Shown in pieces: positions 55,246 to 64,000 of a DNA stretch of 64,000 bases. Origin of the DNA: Carboxylicivirga sp964602515 (GTDB lineage: Bacteria > Bacteroidota > Bacteroidia > Bacteroidales > Marinilabiliaceae); contig CAZRRJ010000008.1 of assembly GCA_964602515.1 (NCBI GenBank), forward strand, positions 94,557 through 158,556, given 5' to 3'. The notes below the pieces were generated by a model. The model was not told where the DNA came from and ran no database searches. It worked only from the letters and a program-made list of their open reading frames with translations. A program made the translations under genes and the position numbers. The number at the start of each line of letters is the position of its first letter. Position 1 is the first letter of the stretch.

Positions 55246-55525
55246 GGTTGAATAAGATTTCGTTACCTTAATTTCTTATGCTTTGTAATATAGTTTTCTT
55301 TAATTTATTATGTATCTATAGAATTTTATGCATTAATAGGTAAATGCAAAATAAGAGTTTGATTTAAATTTGATAAGATATATAAACCATATCCAGTTAT
55401 ACAATTGTATTTGTATAAAATTAAACAATAGATTGTGTGCAAAATGTTTAGATGTGTTGTGATGCTTGGGTGAAGGCATATTATATTAGACCTAAAGATT
55501 ATAATAATAATGAAGAGCCAAAATT

Positions 55526-56179
55526 ATGAAATTGAATGTTGCTATTATAGATGATCATCACTTGTTTGCTGAAGGGCTTAAATATTATCTGTCATCGTTG
55601 GACTTAATTGATGAAATTAAATATTACGAAAGTGGTAATCACTTTATTGAGGTAATTGATGACATAGAAAAACCAGATATTATTTTTATGGATATCTGCA
55701 TGCCGGGTAAAGATGGGATTGAAACAACCAGAGAGATTAGGGAGATAACTACCGATATTAAAATTATTGGAATGTCTTCATTAGAGTCGGTTGAGCATAT
55801 CGAAGGTATGATTGAGGCTGGTGCAGATGGTTATTTACTTAAAAGTTCGTCATTAGGAGAAATAGAAATATCAATTAATGAGGTGCTTAAGGGTAATAGC
55901 TATTTTTCTGCAAATGTGTTAGCAACATTAACAAAGAGAAATATCAGGCGAACATTGGATGCTAAGTACATGATTGAGAAAATATCAGAGCGAGAAATGG
56001 AGGTATTGCGTTTAGTTTGCAGTGGACACGATAAAGCCAAGATTGCTGAAATACTACATATTTCTGAACGAACAGTAGATAAGCATCGTGAAAACCTTAT
56101 GGAGAAAACAGGAAGTGAGAATGCAATTCAATTAATGATATTTAGTTTGAAAAACGACTTAGTAAGGCTGCACGCATAA
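55526..56179 (+). CDS. NarL/FixJ-type response regulator (copy 1)
   Basis: This 217-residue protein has a receiver at 1-125 with acidic pocket IIDDHHLF, phospho-acceptor D56 in IIFMDICMPGKDG, and ADGYLLKSS. A LuxR-type HTH at about 148-212 has ISEREMEVLRLVCSGHDKAK and IAEILHISERTVDKHRENLM. Such regulators bind short inverted repeats as dimers. No kinase gene is adjacent. It is a close paralogue of the gene at 57439, and the two also share the 30 bp before the start codon (GATTATAAT..AGAGCC..TTATG). An array promoter lies about 0.9 kb upstream of each. Confidence 0.94.
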   Translation: MKLNVAIIDDHHLFAEGLKYYLSSLDLIDEIKYYESGNHFIEVIDDIEKPDIIFMDICMPGKDGIETTREIREITTDIKIIGMSSLESVEHIEGMIEAGADGYLLKSSSLGEIEISINEVLKGNSYFSANVLATLTKRNIRRTLDAKYMIEKISEREMEVLRLVCSGHDKAKIAEILHISERTVDKHRENLMEKTGSENAIQLMIFSLKNDLVRLHA

Positions 56180-56570
56180 AAGCATAAAATAAATTCAGAA
56201 ATAAGACTAAGGATTCCATAGGAGCCTAATGTTTGTAAATGCTTGTACAAAATACCACTGAAGAAGGAGCTGGTTGAATGTCTTTTAAACTTTATCTCTT
56301 TTGTAAGTCTTTGATAAATATTGAGATAGTTTTTTTTGCTCAGCAATAGTGAGCCTTGTATATTTAAGATATAGATACCCAATAACATGATTGAAAGGTG
56401 TTATATCTTAAAATTAGTGGGCTAACTTCTATTAATATCAATGCTTATAAGAGGTGTGTAAAATATAAATGGTGATTTGTATCAAATATTAAATACTGAA
56501 TAAATTTTTTATTGCTTGGGGGCTCTAGTTCTACTTTTCTTCTTTGCTGGATTACCTTATAGAATGTTAC
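56180..56570. other. Intergenic stretch after response regulator copy 1
   Basis: No recognisable gene. A minus-strand frame at 56128-56388 overlaps the regulator and is treated as chance. Confidence 0.35.
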
Positions 56571-56659
56571 TACGTAAGTTAACTACTAAAAATACGTAAA
56601 ATACTTAGTGAAATTAGGAATATTACTTATAAAAGTATTAAAAATTGCCTGTACTTTTA
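56571..56659 (+). promoter_or_regulatory. Array promoter 6
   Basis: Units are TACGTAAGTTAACTA at 56571, TACGTAAAATACTTA at 56593 and the degenerate TAGGAATATTACTTA at 56615. The -7-like box TACTTTTA is at 56652, 37 bp after the start of the last unit, one base from TAnnTTTG. The next intact gene is the second NarL-type regulator at 57439. Confidence 0.75.
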
Positions 56660-57438
56660 CCTAACTCTTTATTAATTATTTAGGGGCGACTAAAGTATTA
56701 GCTTTATTCGATCCCAATATTAACCTGATTATAGTCTTACATCTAACTAAGGTCATGATGCATTTGCTAAACTGTGCGAAAAAACGATTGTAATTAAGAC
56801 TTTGAATTTGGAAACTTCGGTTCTTGACTAAAGTAAAGTTGTAGTAATATGTAAGAGTATAAACTGGTTTGTTTGAGTTTTGTCGAATACAACAATAGTC
56901 ATTAATTAAAATAAGTTGTGACTTGGGGGTAGTTGAGATATAGTGTTTTTGACTAAATTCAAAATAATAGAATTATACTACTAACCCGATGGGATTATTG
57001 GGACAAATGTTGCTGAAAATTTTTTTTAGGCCTTATTGTTATCTGCTTGGATTGAAAGTGGAGTAATAAGTCAAAATACTTGAAAATGGCCGTGCCAAAA
57101 TTCACTTCTTTGGGATTTGTATGCTTTCTTCAATCCATTCTAATACTTAAAAAGTCCTTTAACTTGATGTTTTTTGTGTAACCAAGTTAAGAAAAAGCGA
57201 AATAAGCTTAAGTTCGGCATATTTTAATTTATAAGTTTTAAAGTGTTGTTAATGAGATTGAAAAGGTGATTTAAACTTGAAAAATTATTGATTTAATTGC
57301 TGTTCACTTGTGCAATTGTAGTTGTGCAAAAATGAATAAGCTATTGTAGGCTAGGTGTTTGTAAGTATTGTAGTGTTCGTGTGAAAAGTAACGACTTGAG
57401 CATTCGAAGATTATAATTATAAATAAAGAGCCAGAGTT
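56660..57438. other. 780-bp stretch between array promoter 6 and response regulator copy 2
   Basis: No intact gene was found in any frame. It may be a long leader, a non-coding RNA or the site of a fully decayed gene. The first bases after the -7 box (AACTCTTTATT) resemble those behind array promoter 5. Confidence 0.35.
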
Positions 57439-58092
57439 ATGAAATTGAATATTGCTATTGTAGATGATCACCAGTTATTCGCGGAAGGTCTTAAATATTA
57501 TCTTTCGTCATTAGATCGAATTGATAACATTTCATATTATGAAAGTGGAACTAGCTTTATTAATGTTATTAATGACATAGAAAAACCAGATGTTATTTTT
57601 ATGGATGTTTGTATGCCAGGTAAGGATGGAATTGAAACAACAAGAGATGTAAGAAAACTTACTACAGACATTAAGATTATTGGTATATCATCATTAGACT
57701 CTATTGAGCATATCGAAAGTATGATTGAAGCCGGAGCAGATGGTTATTTGCTTAAGAGCTCTTCAGTTGAAGAGATAGAATTATCAATAAATGAAACGCT
57801 GAAAGGAAACAGTTATTTCTCATCAAATGTATTAGCAACCCTGACAAAAAGAAATATTAAACGAACTCTTGATGCTAAGCACATGATTGAAAAAATATCC
57901 GAGCGAGAGATGGAAGTGTTGCGTTTAGTTTGTAGTGGATATGATAGGTTTAAAATTGCTGAAATATTGCATATTTCAGAACGAACAGTAGATAAACACC
58001 GGGAAAACATAATGGAAAAAACGGGAAGTGAAAACGGGGTTCAGTTATTGATTTTTAGTTTGAAGAATAATCTGGTTACACTTCACAGTTAG
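57439..58092 (+). CDS. NarL/FixJ-type response regulator (copy 2)
   Basis: This 217-residue regulator aligns end to end with copy 1, with the same receiver landmarks (IVDDHQLF, IFMDVCMPGKDG with D56, ADGYLLKSSS) and LuxR-type HTH (ISEREMEVLRLVCSGYDRFK, IAEILHISERTVDKHRENIM). The recognition helix is identical, so both should read the same DNA, while the receiver surfaces differ slightly and may answer to different kinases. It is followed, after 79 bp, by the HAMP-like membrane protein and then by the AraC-type membrane regulator. Confidence 0.94.
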   Translation: MKLNIAIVDDHQLFAEGLKYYLSSLDRIDNISYYESGTSFINVINDIEKPDVIFMDVCMPGKDGIETTRDVRKLTTDIKIIGISSLDSIEHIESMIEAGADGYLLKSSSVEEIELSINETLKGNSYFSSNVLATLTKRNIKRTLDAKHMIEKISEREMEVLRLVCSGYDRFKIAEILHISERTVDKHRENIMEKTGSENGVQLLIFSLKNNLVTLHS

Positions 58093-58171
58093 AGAGTAGA
58101 GTAGTTAGTAAAACTTGGTGTTACGGATTACTACCTGTATCCTGAACTAATATTAAAAAAAACGAAATACC

Positions 58172-58837
58172 ATGATGATTTATATATATATAATCTTATT
58201 AGCCGCAATTGGAATGACGATGGTCTGGAAAATGTTTAGAAAAACAAATCTGTTTGGTTTTTCTATGATGTTGATAATTAGTGAAGTGTTGGTATATATT
58301 ACATTTCTAAATATCGATCAGGAATTGTTTATTTTGGATGCCTACTGGGGGTTGTTTTTTATGGTACTTATTACATCAGTATTAATCTACTTATTGCACC
58401 TGAGTAATAAAAGTCATGCCAGTAAACTGATGCAAATTAATGAGCTATTAAAATTAATGGTTGAAGGTGACCTGACGCGTAATAAAATAGAACCTTTCAG
58501 TACAAAAGATAATCAGGTTAAAAGTTTGGTAGATAACCTACAAATGATTTACAACCAGTTAAAGCATCAAAAAGGAGCTATTCGTATTAGTGTAAATAAA
58601 ATAATCGATACATCGAATAATTTGAAGATGAGTATGAGTGATCAAATAATTGAAAATCAGTTGAAAAATATGCTTGATGGAGGTGTTGATTATATTCGAG
58701 GAGAAAGTGGTAAGAATAACAATACCTCAGATAATGAAATTTGTATGTCAACGATACCAGTGGTTAGTATGGTTGAGATATTACAAGAAGAATTAACAAC
58801 GCTTAATAATGTAGCCTCTTATTACCGTTTACACTAG
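58172..58837 (+). CDS. Membrane protein with HAMP-like cytoplasmic helices, no output domain
   Basis: This 221-residue protein has three membrane helices (MMIYIYIILLAAIGMTMVW, FGFSMMLIISEVLVYITF, YWGLFFMVLITSVLIYLL), then a cytoplasmic helical region. The stretch LLKLMVEGDLTRNKIEPFST and DNQVKSLVDNLQMIYNQLKH resembles a HAMP linker of the kind found in methyl-accepting proteins and kinases. The chain ends about 100 residues later in polar helices, with no kinase, cyclase or methyl-accepting signature. It may be a regulatory partner of the neighbouring signalling proteins. The start is ATG at 58172 or 58175. Confidence 0.7.
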   Translation: MMIYIYIILLAAIGMTMVWKMFRKTNLFGFSMMLIISEVLVYITFLNIDQELFILDAYWGLFFMVLITSVLIYLLHLSNKSHASKLMQINELLKLMVEGDLTRNKIEPFSTKDNQVKSLVDNLQMIYNQLKHQKGAIRISVNKIIDTSNNLKMSMSDQIIENQLKNMLDGGVDYIRGESGKNNNTSDNEICMSTIPVVSMVEILQEELTTLNNVASYYRLH

Positions 58838-58959
58838 GCAGGGCATTTTTTGAACACTTCTAAATATTTTACGTTTTTATGGTAATGTTTTACTTTATCG
58901 GTTAAAATAGTGATATTCTTGATAAAGTTATGTATAATTGTAGTGCATTATTTATTACT

Positions 58960-60405
58960 ATGAGAAACAAAATAATTACATTGGTATACTTAATATTAGT
59001 TGCCTTTGCCTTTGCCTTTCTAAATCAACGGCTTAGCTTTTACGAAGAGGAAGTGGAGCATGTTTTCGATAAAGAAGCACAATTAGTTATATGGGAGTTT
59101 CAGGCAATTGAAGCTGGTGTGAGAGAGTTGTTAAATACTGTAAATAGTTTAACAACTTCTGTTTCATGTCAAGAGTTGTCCCAAAGAATAGACTTTGCTT
59201 CATTAGCTTTTGTTCACTTTATAAAAGGTTATGGTATGCTTTCAGGAATGAAAGGCTTATCGAAGGATAGTATAATGTTAAAGGTTGTTGAGCTTGGAGA
59301 CGATCTGTTCTTAAGGCAAATATATGACTTAAATAAAGGGACTATAGTTTCGGAAAAGTTTAAGTTGAATGAGAATGGTGAATATAAATTTTCTGAAAGA
59401 TGGCAGTCTGACGATATCGAAATTGAAGATGCTGAATGGTTAAAATCTGATGATTATAGAATTGATGATACTGTATTTACAGAATTTTATAAAAGTAGTG
59501 TAACTAAAAAGGAGATATTTACAGCAACAGGTCAGATGTTTGATAAAAAAGGAGGACTGTTATCTGTCGATATTTCGCTCAACTATTTGGCCTCTAAATT
59601 GAAACGATTAAAACAGGATGGCAGCTATTACATTATATGTGATCAATATGATAATATTCGTTTAATGGCTGCCGGATATAATGAAACTTTTGACCTTAAA
59701 AGTTCAAAATCTCTAAGTGTTGACAAAACAGAAGTAAATGAATTTCTGAAAGAAACGCATGAGAAGAATTATTTTCCTGAAAAGTACATATCCTTTAAAG
59801 TTAATGGAAGTAATTTCGTAGGGAAATGGGAATACTTTGATTTAGGCAAAAAAGAATATAAGCTAGGGCATGTGGTAAGGCATGATGTACGGCTTTATTG
59901 GATTTGGCTGATTTTTAGTTTCGTTGCGATCATTATTCCTCCGGCATTTATTTATTTCTTTAGATTCAATAAAATAGGTTCTAAAATAAACGTAAACTTA
60001 AATCCATCCATCACTAAAGAAGTTTTGGAGGAGGATCTTATACTATTAGCCGATATTCAGGAAAAAATTGATGCTATCCTTACAAAAGAGAAGCTTTATC
60101 TTGATCCGAATTGCTCGGTTGGACTGATTAGCGATAAGCTTGTTATTGATCGGGTAGAGATCAGTAAAGCTATATATACGCAGAAAGATAGAACTGTTAA
60201 GGAATACATTAATGACTATCGTATTAGTGATGTTGAAGCATTTATGAAGAATGATAAAGATGTTGCTAATATTTCAATCGACCATATTGCAGAAAAATTT
60301 GGTTACAGATCCAGAACATCATTTCATAGGGAGTTCAAAAAAAGAACAAATTATTCTCCAGCAGAATATATTGCTTTAAACAGTACTTCTCGTAAGAATG
60401 TATAA
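58960..60405 (+). CDS. Membrane-anchored AraC-family transcriptional regulator with extracytoplasmic Cache-like sensor
   Basis: The ATG at 58960 opens directly with an uncleaved membrane helix (MRNKIITLVYLILVAFAFAF); the ATG at 58930 adds ten residues and is also possible. The 481-residue product has an extracytoplasmic region at about 30-310 with dCache-like features (ATGQMFDKKGGLLSVDISLN, YIICDQYDNIRLMAAG), a second membrane helix at about 318-340 (WIWLIFSFVAIIIPPAFIYF), and a C-terminal AraC-type double HTH (SVGLISDKLVIDRVEISKAI, ISIDHIAEKFGYRSRTSFHR, EFKKRTNYSPAEYI). It is a one-component system in which a periplasmic ligand would control DNA binding at the membrane. It follows the HAMP-like gene. 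Confidence 0.88.
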   Translation: MRNKIITLVYLILVAFAFAFLNQRLSFYEEEVEHVFDKEAQLVIWEFQAIEAGVRELLNTVNSLTTSVSCQELSQRIDFASLAFVHFIKGYGMLSGMKGLSKDSIMLKVVELGDDLFLRQIYDLNKGTIVSEKFKLNENGEYKFSERWQSDDIEIEDAEWLKSDDYRIDDTVFTEFYKSSVTKKEIFTATGQMFDKKGGLLSVDISLNYLASKLKRLKQDGSYYIICDQYDNIRLMAAGYNETFDLKSSKSLSVDKTEVNEFLKETHEKNYFPEKYISFKVNGSNFVGKWEYFDLGKKEYKLGHVVRHDVRLYWIWLIFSFVAIIIPPAFIYFFRFNKIGSKINVNLNPSITKEVLEEDLILLADIQEKIDAILTKEKLYLDPNCSVGLISDKLVIDRVEISKAIYTQKDRTVKEYINDYRISDVEAFMKNDKDVANISIDHIAEKFGYRSRTSFHREFKKRTNYSPAEYIALNSTSRKNV

Positions 60406-60863
60406 GTTAAGAGCTAATAGCTCTGTAAGATTTTTGTGTTGTAAAGAGGTTATGAGGTGTTGAGTGTAATCTTTATATGTAACGAATATCTTTATGTTAT
60501 ACTTGCTATGTGTTAGTAATGGCCTAATTGTAATTTTTTTTTAAGAATATACTACTACTTCTTAGAAATAACATTTCTTAGCTGAACGCGCTTAAGGGCT
60601 TGTCAAATCTCTGTTTTTTGAATAGTCGATAAACGATAAATCCAGCAGAGTATTTCACTTTGAATGAATGTAATTAAATACATATCTATATAATATGAAA
60701 AGAATGGTAATTGAAGTTTGATTTTAACTCAAATGACTATATTAGTAGAATATATTAACTAATTTAGTATAGTGCCAATAGTTTCTGGTTAATAGGTTAT
60801 TACTTTAATATTAGAATTTGAAGGATTATTATAGCAATTATTACTATGGGGGTGTTATTATTT
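60406..60863. other. Intergenic stretch before the giant surface-protein gene
   Basis: A short hairpin AGAGCTAATAGCTCT lies at 60410-60424 just after the AraC gene and may act as a weak terminator. Otherwise AT-rich with no gene and no array-type units. Confidence 0.35.
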
Positions 60864-63800
60864 ATGCGTAAAAACTACATTAATTTATTATGTTTTATAG
60901 CGATATTTGGGCTTGTTAATAATGTAAAATCACAATCACCAAACCTTGTTAAATTTGATACATACCATCTTGATGGTAGATATAATACAGGTGACAGGAT
61001 TGCACTTGAAGCCAAATTTAGTAATTGGTTAGGAAGTCAAACCGAAGTGAAAGTACGACTTAATACAGGTGACACGATTTCTCTTTTCTTCGATCCGAAA
61101 ATAGCGACTGATTTACTTGATCCTGACTGGGGGGTTTCAGGAGTGCGTAATGCTAATCCTGGTGGGGATTTAAGCGGTGGTTATGGGGTGCAATGTGTGC
61201 TTGAGCTTAAAGGTAGAAATGGTAACATAAAAAATACAGGAAAGTTTGTGTTAGCAGGTGGCTTTCAGGATTATGAAGGAACAGGGAATAGTGGTTTGGT
61301 AATTACTGATAAAGAAGGAAAACTGCTGCAAGGCTTTGGTAATGCATTTGCTGTAGGTGTTGCTGCAAGAGGTGTATACTGGGTTCTTGAAACCTATGAC
61401 GGAGGACTCCTAATCGGGGGGAAATTTGATAATTACGGTGGCAATTCAAGATATGATAATCTAATAAAACTAAAGCCTGATCTGCAGACTATTGATAGTG
61501 ATTTTATGAATAACCTCACTGCAGGAGGAAGTGCTGTTTCTGGGCAAATAGGAAGTCAGATAGATTTATATAACCGCTCTGGCTACTGTATGGCAGAGGA
61601 TCCTGCAGATAATAGCATATATATAACAGGTGCTTTTTCTTCAGTTGGGGGTAGCACAAATATGGGGGTTGCAAAGTTAAACCCTGACGGTGTTGTCAAT
61701 ACGGTGTTTAGTGCAAATTACATTGCTGGAACTGGAAGTTCAGTGGCTGTTGATGGTAATCAAATATGGTTAGCATCAGGTGCAATCCATTGGCGTAAGT
61801 CAGGAGATGCTGCTGGCTATTATGCAGTAGATAAGTTAGATAAAGCAACTGGAAATAGAACAGCCGGCTATACACCTTTGCGTTTTGGTGGTTTTTTCTA
61901 TGGATCGACTGGTCTATTAGTAATGCCAGAAGCACCCTTTGGCCCTGGGGGAGTAGTAGTTGCTGGTGAGTTTTTTGGAGGAGTTTACGAAAATGGCACT
62001 TCGGAAAATGGTATTATGCACATTGTTTCTATACAAGATGATGGCTCAGTTACACCTCGTAGTAGTTTTGATGTTTCACTTTCGGATGTTGGTGGAGCTT
62101 CTAATGTAGGAATGTTTAATTCAACTCGCAGTGGCTCAACGCCCCGGGGTATTGGTAGTATTTCATTGGTTAATGACAGGTTGTTTGTGGGCTGGAGCAA
62201 TTGGTGGGCAGTTACTCATGGACCTATAGTAAACGGTAATACTGATCGTCACTTTAAAGGCTCATTGGCAGTGCTAAATTTGGATGGTAGTGCCAATCCT
62301 TCGTTTAACCGAATGCTTATGCATAACCCAACTGTTACCAGTGGTAACAATTCTGAAAGTGGATTTCGTGGAGGTTATCATACCATATCACATGCTATAG
62401 CAACATCTGCTAATCGACTGATGGTGGGAGGAACTTATACAGGTTTTATGGACTATACTGATAATTATTATGCAAATGATAATGCAGGAACAAGTTATGA
62501 TATTAATGGAAATGGCCCGGCAGGAGTTAGAGATGATGAAGTAATTACCCATCATATTCTTACACGTGCACGTGGCACTTACCTCGTTAATCCTGATGAT
62601 TTTACTCAAAAACTAAAAATTATAGAAGTTATTGACGATCAAACTGCTGTAAATGGTGCTTTTGGTGATGTAGGTAATGCTACATTAACAAGTATTGGAT
62701 CAGGTAATGAGTTTGAAAACAACCATGCCTTGTCTGTGAATATGGATGTTGTAGCAGATAAAGATTGGTTTATTACAACTTGGGAAACCAGTTCTGATAA
62801 TGAGAGTATTACCATACCAACTATTGGAGATGGATATGATTTTCATGTTGACTGGGGGTATGAGGTTAATGGCGTCCAGCAAATTTCGTATTACAGTGGA
62901 ACCGCTCCTGTTGTAACTCATACTTATGCAACTACTGGTTCTCATACGGTTAAAATTACAGGTTCATTCCCTCGTATATACTTTAATAATACAGGCCATA
63001 AAGACAAGATAAAAGAAATTAATCAATGGGGAAATATACAATGGACATCTATGGTAGATGCTTTCAGAGGTTGCTCTGATCTTTCTATACCTGCTAGTGA
63101 TAAACCAAATTTTGTTGGTGTTGACTTTGATATGACTCGAATGTTTGCTCTTTGTACAAACCTTAATTCTAATATTAACCATTGGAATGTTAGCAATGTA
63201 ACCAATATGAAAGCTCTGTTTGCAAGTGCAAAGGGGTATGACCAACCCTTAAACTTATGGAATGTTGGTAATGTAACGGATATGGAAAGCATGTTTAATG
63301 GTGCCACAAAATTTAATCAGGATATCAGTACCTGGAATGTGGAAAATGTGGTAACAATGGCTCGCATGTTTGTTAATGCTTCTGCGTTTAATAATGGAGG
63401 TAACGCTTTGAGCTGGACAAATACTACGGCACTGACTCTCACAAATGGTATGTTTGAAAGGGCCGTTGCTTTTAATCAGAATATCAGCACTTGGGATGTT
63501 AGTAATGTAACGAACATGAGCAGAATGTTTTATGGTGCCACTGGTTTTGATAGTCCTTTGTTGTGGGGAAATAAAACCGCTTCTGTTTCAACGTTTGAGA
63601 GTATGTTCGAAGGTGCTACTTCTTTTGATCAAAATATTGGAGGCTGGAAGATTAGTTCACTTAATTATGCCAATAACATGTTTGTTGGAGCCACTTTGTC
63701 AATTAGCAATTATGATTTACTTCTTATTGGATGGGCTAATCAGGTGGAAAATAATATGGCCAATCCGAGTGTGCCATTTCACGGGGGAAGTAGTAAATAT

Positions 63801-64000
63801 TGTATAGGTAAAGAAGCTCGTACTGCACTTTTGGCTAATAGTTGGGGTGTTTTCGATTTTAGTACAGGTGGTCCACAATTGGTGATTTATGATGGCGGCG
63901 AAGATTGTTCAGGAACCTTTATTACCACCTGGGAAATAAAAGCATCTAACGAAACCATTACTATACCAACAGCGGGCACAGGTTACAATTTTTCTATTGA
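60864..64000 (+). CDS. Giant BspA-type surface protein with delta-60-like and repeated DUF285 modules (3' end outside the window)
   Basis: The frame is open from 60864 to the window edge, at least 1045 residues. The start is the ATG at 60864, with a signal peptide (MRKNYINLLCFIAIFGLVNN then VKSQ); an in-frame ATG at 60846 is the alternative. Residues about 25-600 contain propeller-like repeats typical of delta-60 domains (VAKLNPDGVVNTVFSANYIA, LAVLNLDGSANPSFNRMLMH). From about 635 a unit opens with FITTWETSSDNESITIPTIG, a beta domain, then DUF285 repeats (HWNVSNVTNMKALF, TWNVENVVTMARMF, TWDVSNVTNMSRMF). A second unit opens at about 1019 with FITTWEIKASNETITIPTAG. It is predicted to be anchored at the cell surface, probably by a C-terminal sorting domain beyond the window. 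Confidence 0.88.
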   Translation, partial: MRKNYINLLCFIAIFGLVNNVKSQSPNLVKFDTYHLDGRYNTGDRIALEAKFSNWLGSQTEVKVRLNTGDTISLFFDPKIATDLLDPDWGVSGVRNANPGGDLSGGYGVQCVLELKGRNGNIKNTGKFVLAGGFQDYEGTGNSGLVITDKEGKLLQGFGNAFAVGVAARGVYWVLETYDGGLLIGGKFDNYGGNSRYDNLIKLKPDLQTIDSDFMNNLTAGGSAVSGQIGSQIDLYNRSGYCMAEDPADNSIYITGAFSSVGGSTNMGVAKLNPDGVVNTVFSANYIAGTGSSVAVDGNQIWLASGAIHWRKSGDAAGYYAVDKLDKATGNRTAGYTPLRFGGFFYGSTGLLVMPEAPFGPGGVVVAGEFFGGVYENGTSENGIMHIVSIQDDGSVTPRSSFDVSLSDVGGASNVGMFNSTRSGSTPRGIGSISLVNDRLFVGWSNWWAVTHGPIVNGNTDRHFKGSLAVLNLDGSANPSFNRMLMHNPTVTSGNNSESGFRGGYHTISHAIATSANRLMVGGTYTGFMDYTDNYYANDNAGTSYDINGNGPAGVRDDEVITHHILTRARGTYLVNPDDFTQKLKIIEVIDDQTAVNGAFGDVGNATLTSIGSGNEFENNHALSVNMDVVADKDWFITTWETSSDNESITIPTIGDGYDFHVDWGYEVNGVQQISYYSGTAPVVTHTYATTGSHTVKITGSFPRIYFNNTGHKDKIKEINQWGNIQWTSMVDAFRGCSDLSIPASDKPNFVGVDFDMTRMFALCTNLNSNINHWNVSNVTNMKALFASAKGYDQPLNLWNVGNVTDMESMFNGATKFNQDISTWNVENVVTMARMFVNASAFNNGGNALSWTNTTALTLTNGMFERAVAFNQNISTWDVSNVTNMSRMFYGATGFDSPLLWGNKTASVSTFESMFEGATSFDQNIGGWKISSLNYANNMFVGATLSISNYDLLLIGWANQVENNMANPSVPFHGGSSKYCIGKEARTALLANSWGVFDFSTGGPQLVIYDGGEDCSGTFITTWEIKASNETITIPTAGTGYNFSI

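Noticed and set aside
1..64000. Search for insertion sequences, integrases, prophage or restriction genes that might explain the accessory half
   Set aside because: No such genes or terminal repeats were found in either strand of the window.

Overview
The window looks like chromosomal DNA of an AT-rich member of the Bacteroidota, probably class Bacteroidia and perhaps a marine Marinilabiliales-type lineage; the order is a guess from gene content. The evidence is the TAnnTTTG type of -7 promoter box, many short-lipobox lipoproteins, a long pyrophosphate-type phosphofructokinase, a carboxypeptidase-regulatory-domain protein, a sulfatase, BspA-type (DUF285) surface proteins and LytS/LytTR signalling.

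From 1 to about 30.7 kb the window is ordinary, densely coded chromosome: YggS, a dihydroorotate-dehydrogenase-like protein, UvrA, an ECF sigma factor, a GT2 glycosyltransferase, PPi-phosphofructokinase, an Rrf2 regulator, RsmE, a sensor kinase with a substrate-binding-protein-like sensor, PrmA, a 1496-residue secreted protein, a sulfatase, a methyltransferase, tRNA-Arg(TCT), a MATE exporter, an exported PepF-type peptidase and two FKBP lipoproteins carrying three FKBP domains. One relic lies here: the remains of a second phosphofructokinase gene just upstream of, and divergent from, the intact one.

From about 30.7 kb to the right edge the window becomes accessory in character, with long non-coding gaps, decayed genes and lineage-specific secreted proteins. 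It contains a lipoprotein gene broken by three in-frame stops, two paralogous XRE/coiled-coil regulators with the same promoter and operator-like block, an LRR protein, an outer-membrane barrel, a TPR-LytS kinase with its LytTR regulator, a DUF1963-like relic, DUF285 and ankyrin surface proteins, an overlapping pair of unknown exported proteins, two paralogous NarL-type response regulators, a HAMP-like membrane protein, a membrane-anchored AraC regulator and the 5' part of a very large delta-60/DUF285 surface protein that runs off the window.

The most notable signal is regulatory. At six places (37.75, 39.34, 40.34, 53.74, 54.54 and 56.57 kb) there is the same construction: three or four 15-bp near-palindromes (consensus TACGYAAAWTGCGTA) repeated every 22-23 bp. 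The promoter-proximal copy is a degenerate TARGGAWWWTGCTAA-like unit, and in all six cases it starts exactly 37 bp before a TAnnTTTG-like -7 box, with no normal -33 box. The helical phasing and fixed distance indicate a multi-site activator and a local regulon. Downstream lie the outer-membrane protein, the LytS/LytTR operon, a small zinc-ribbon membrane protein, and (at a distance) the two NarL-type regulators. At least two arrays face decayed reading frames. I do not recognise this element from any described regulon.
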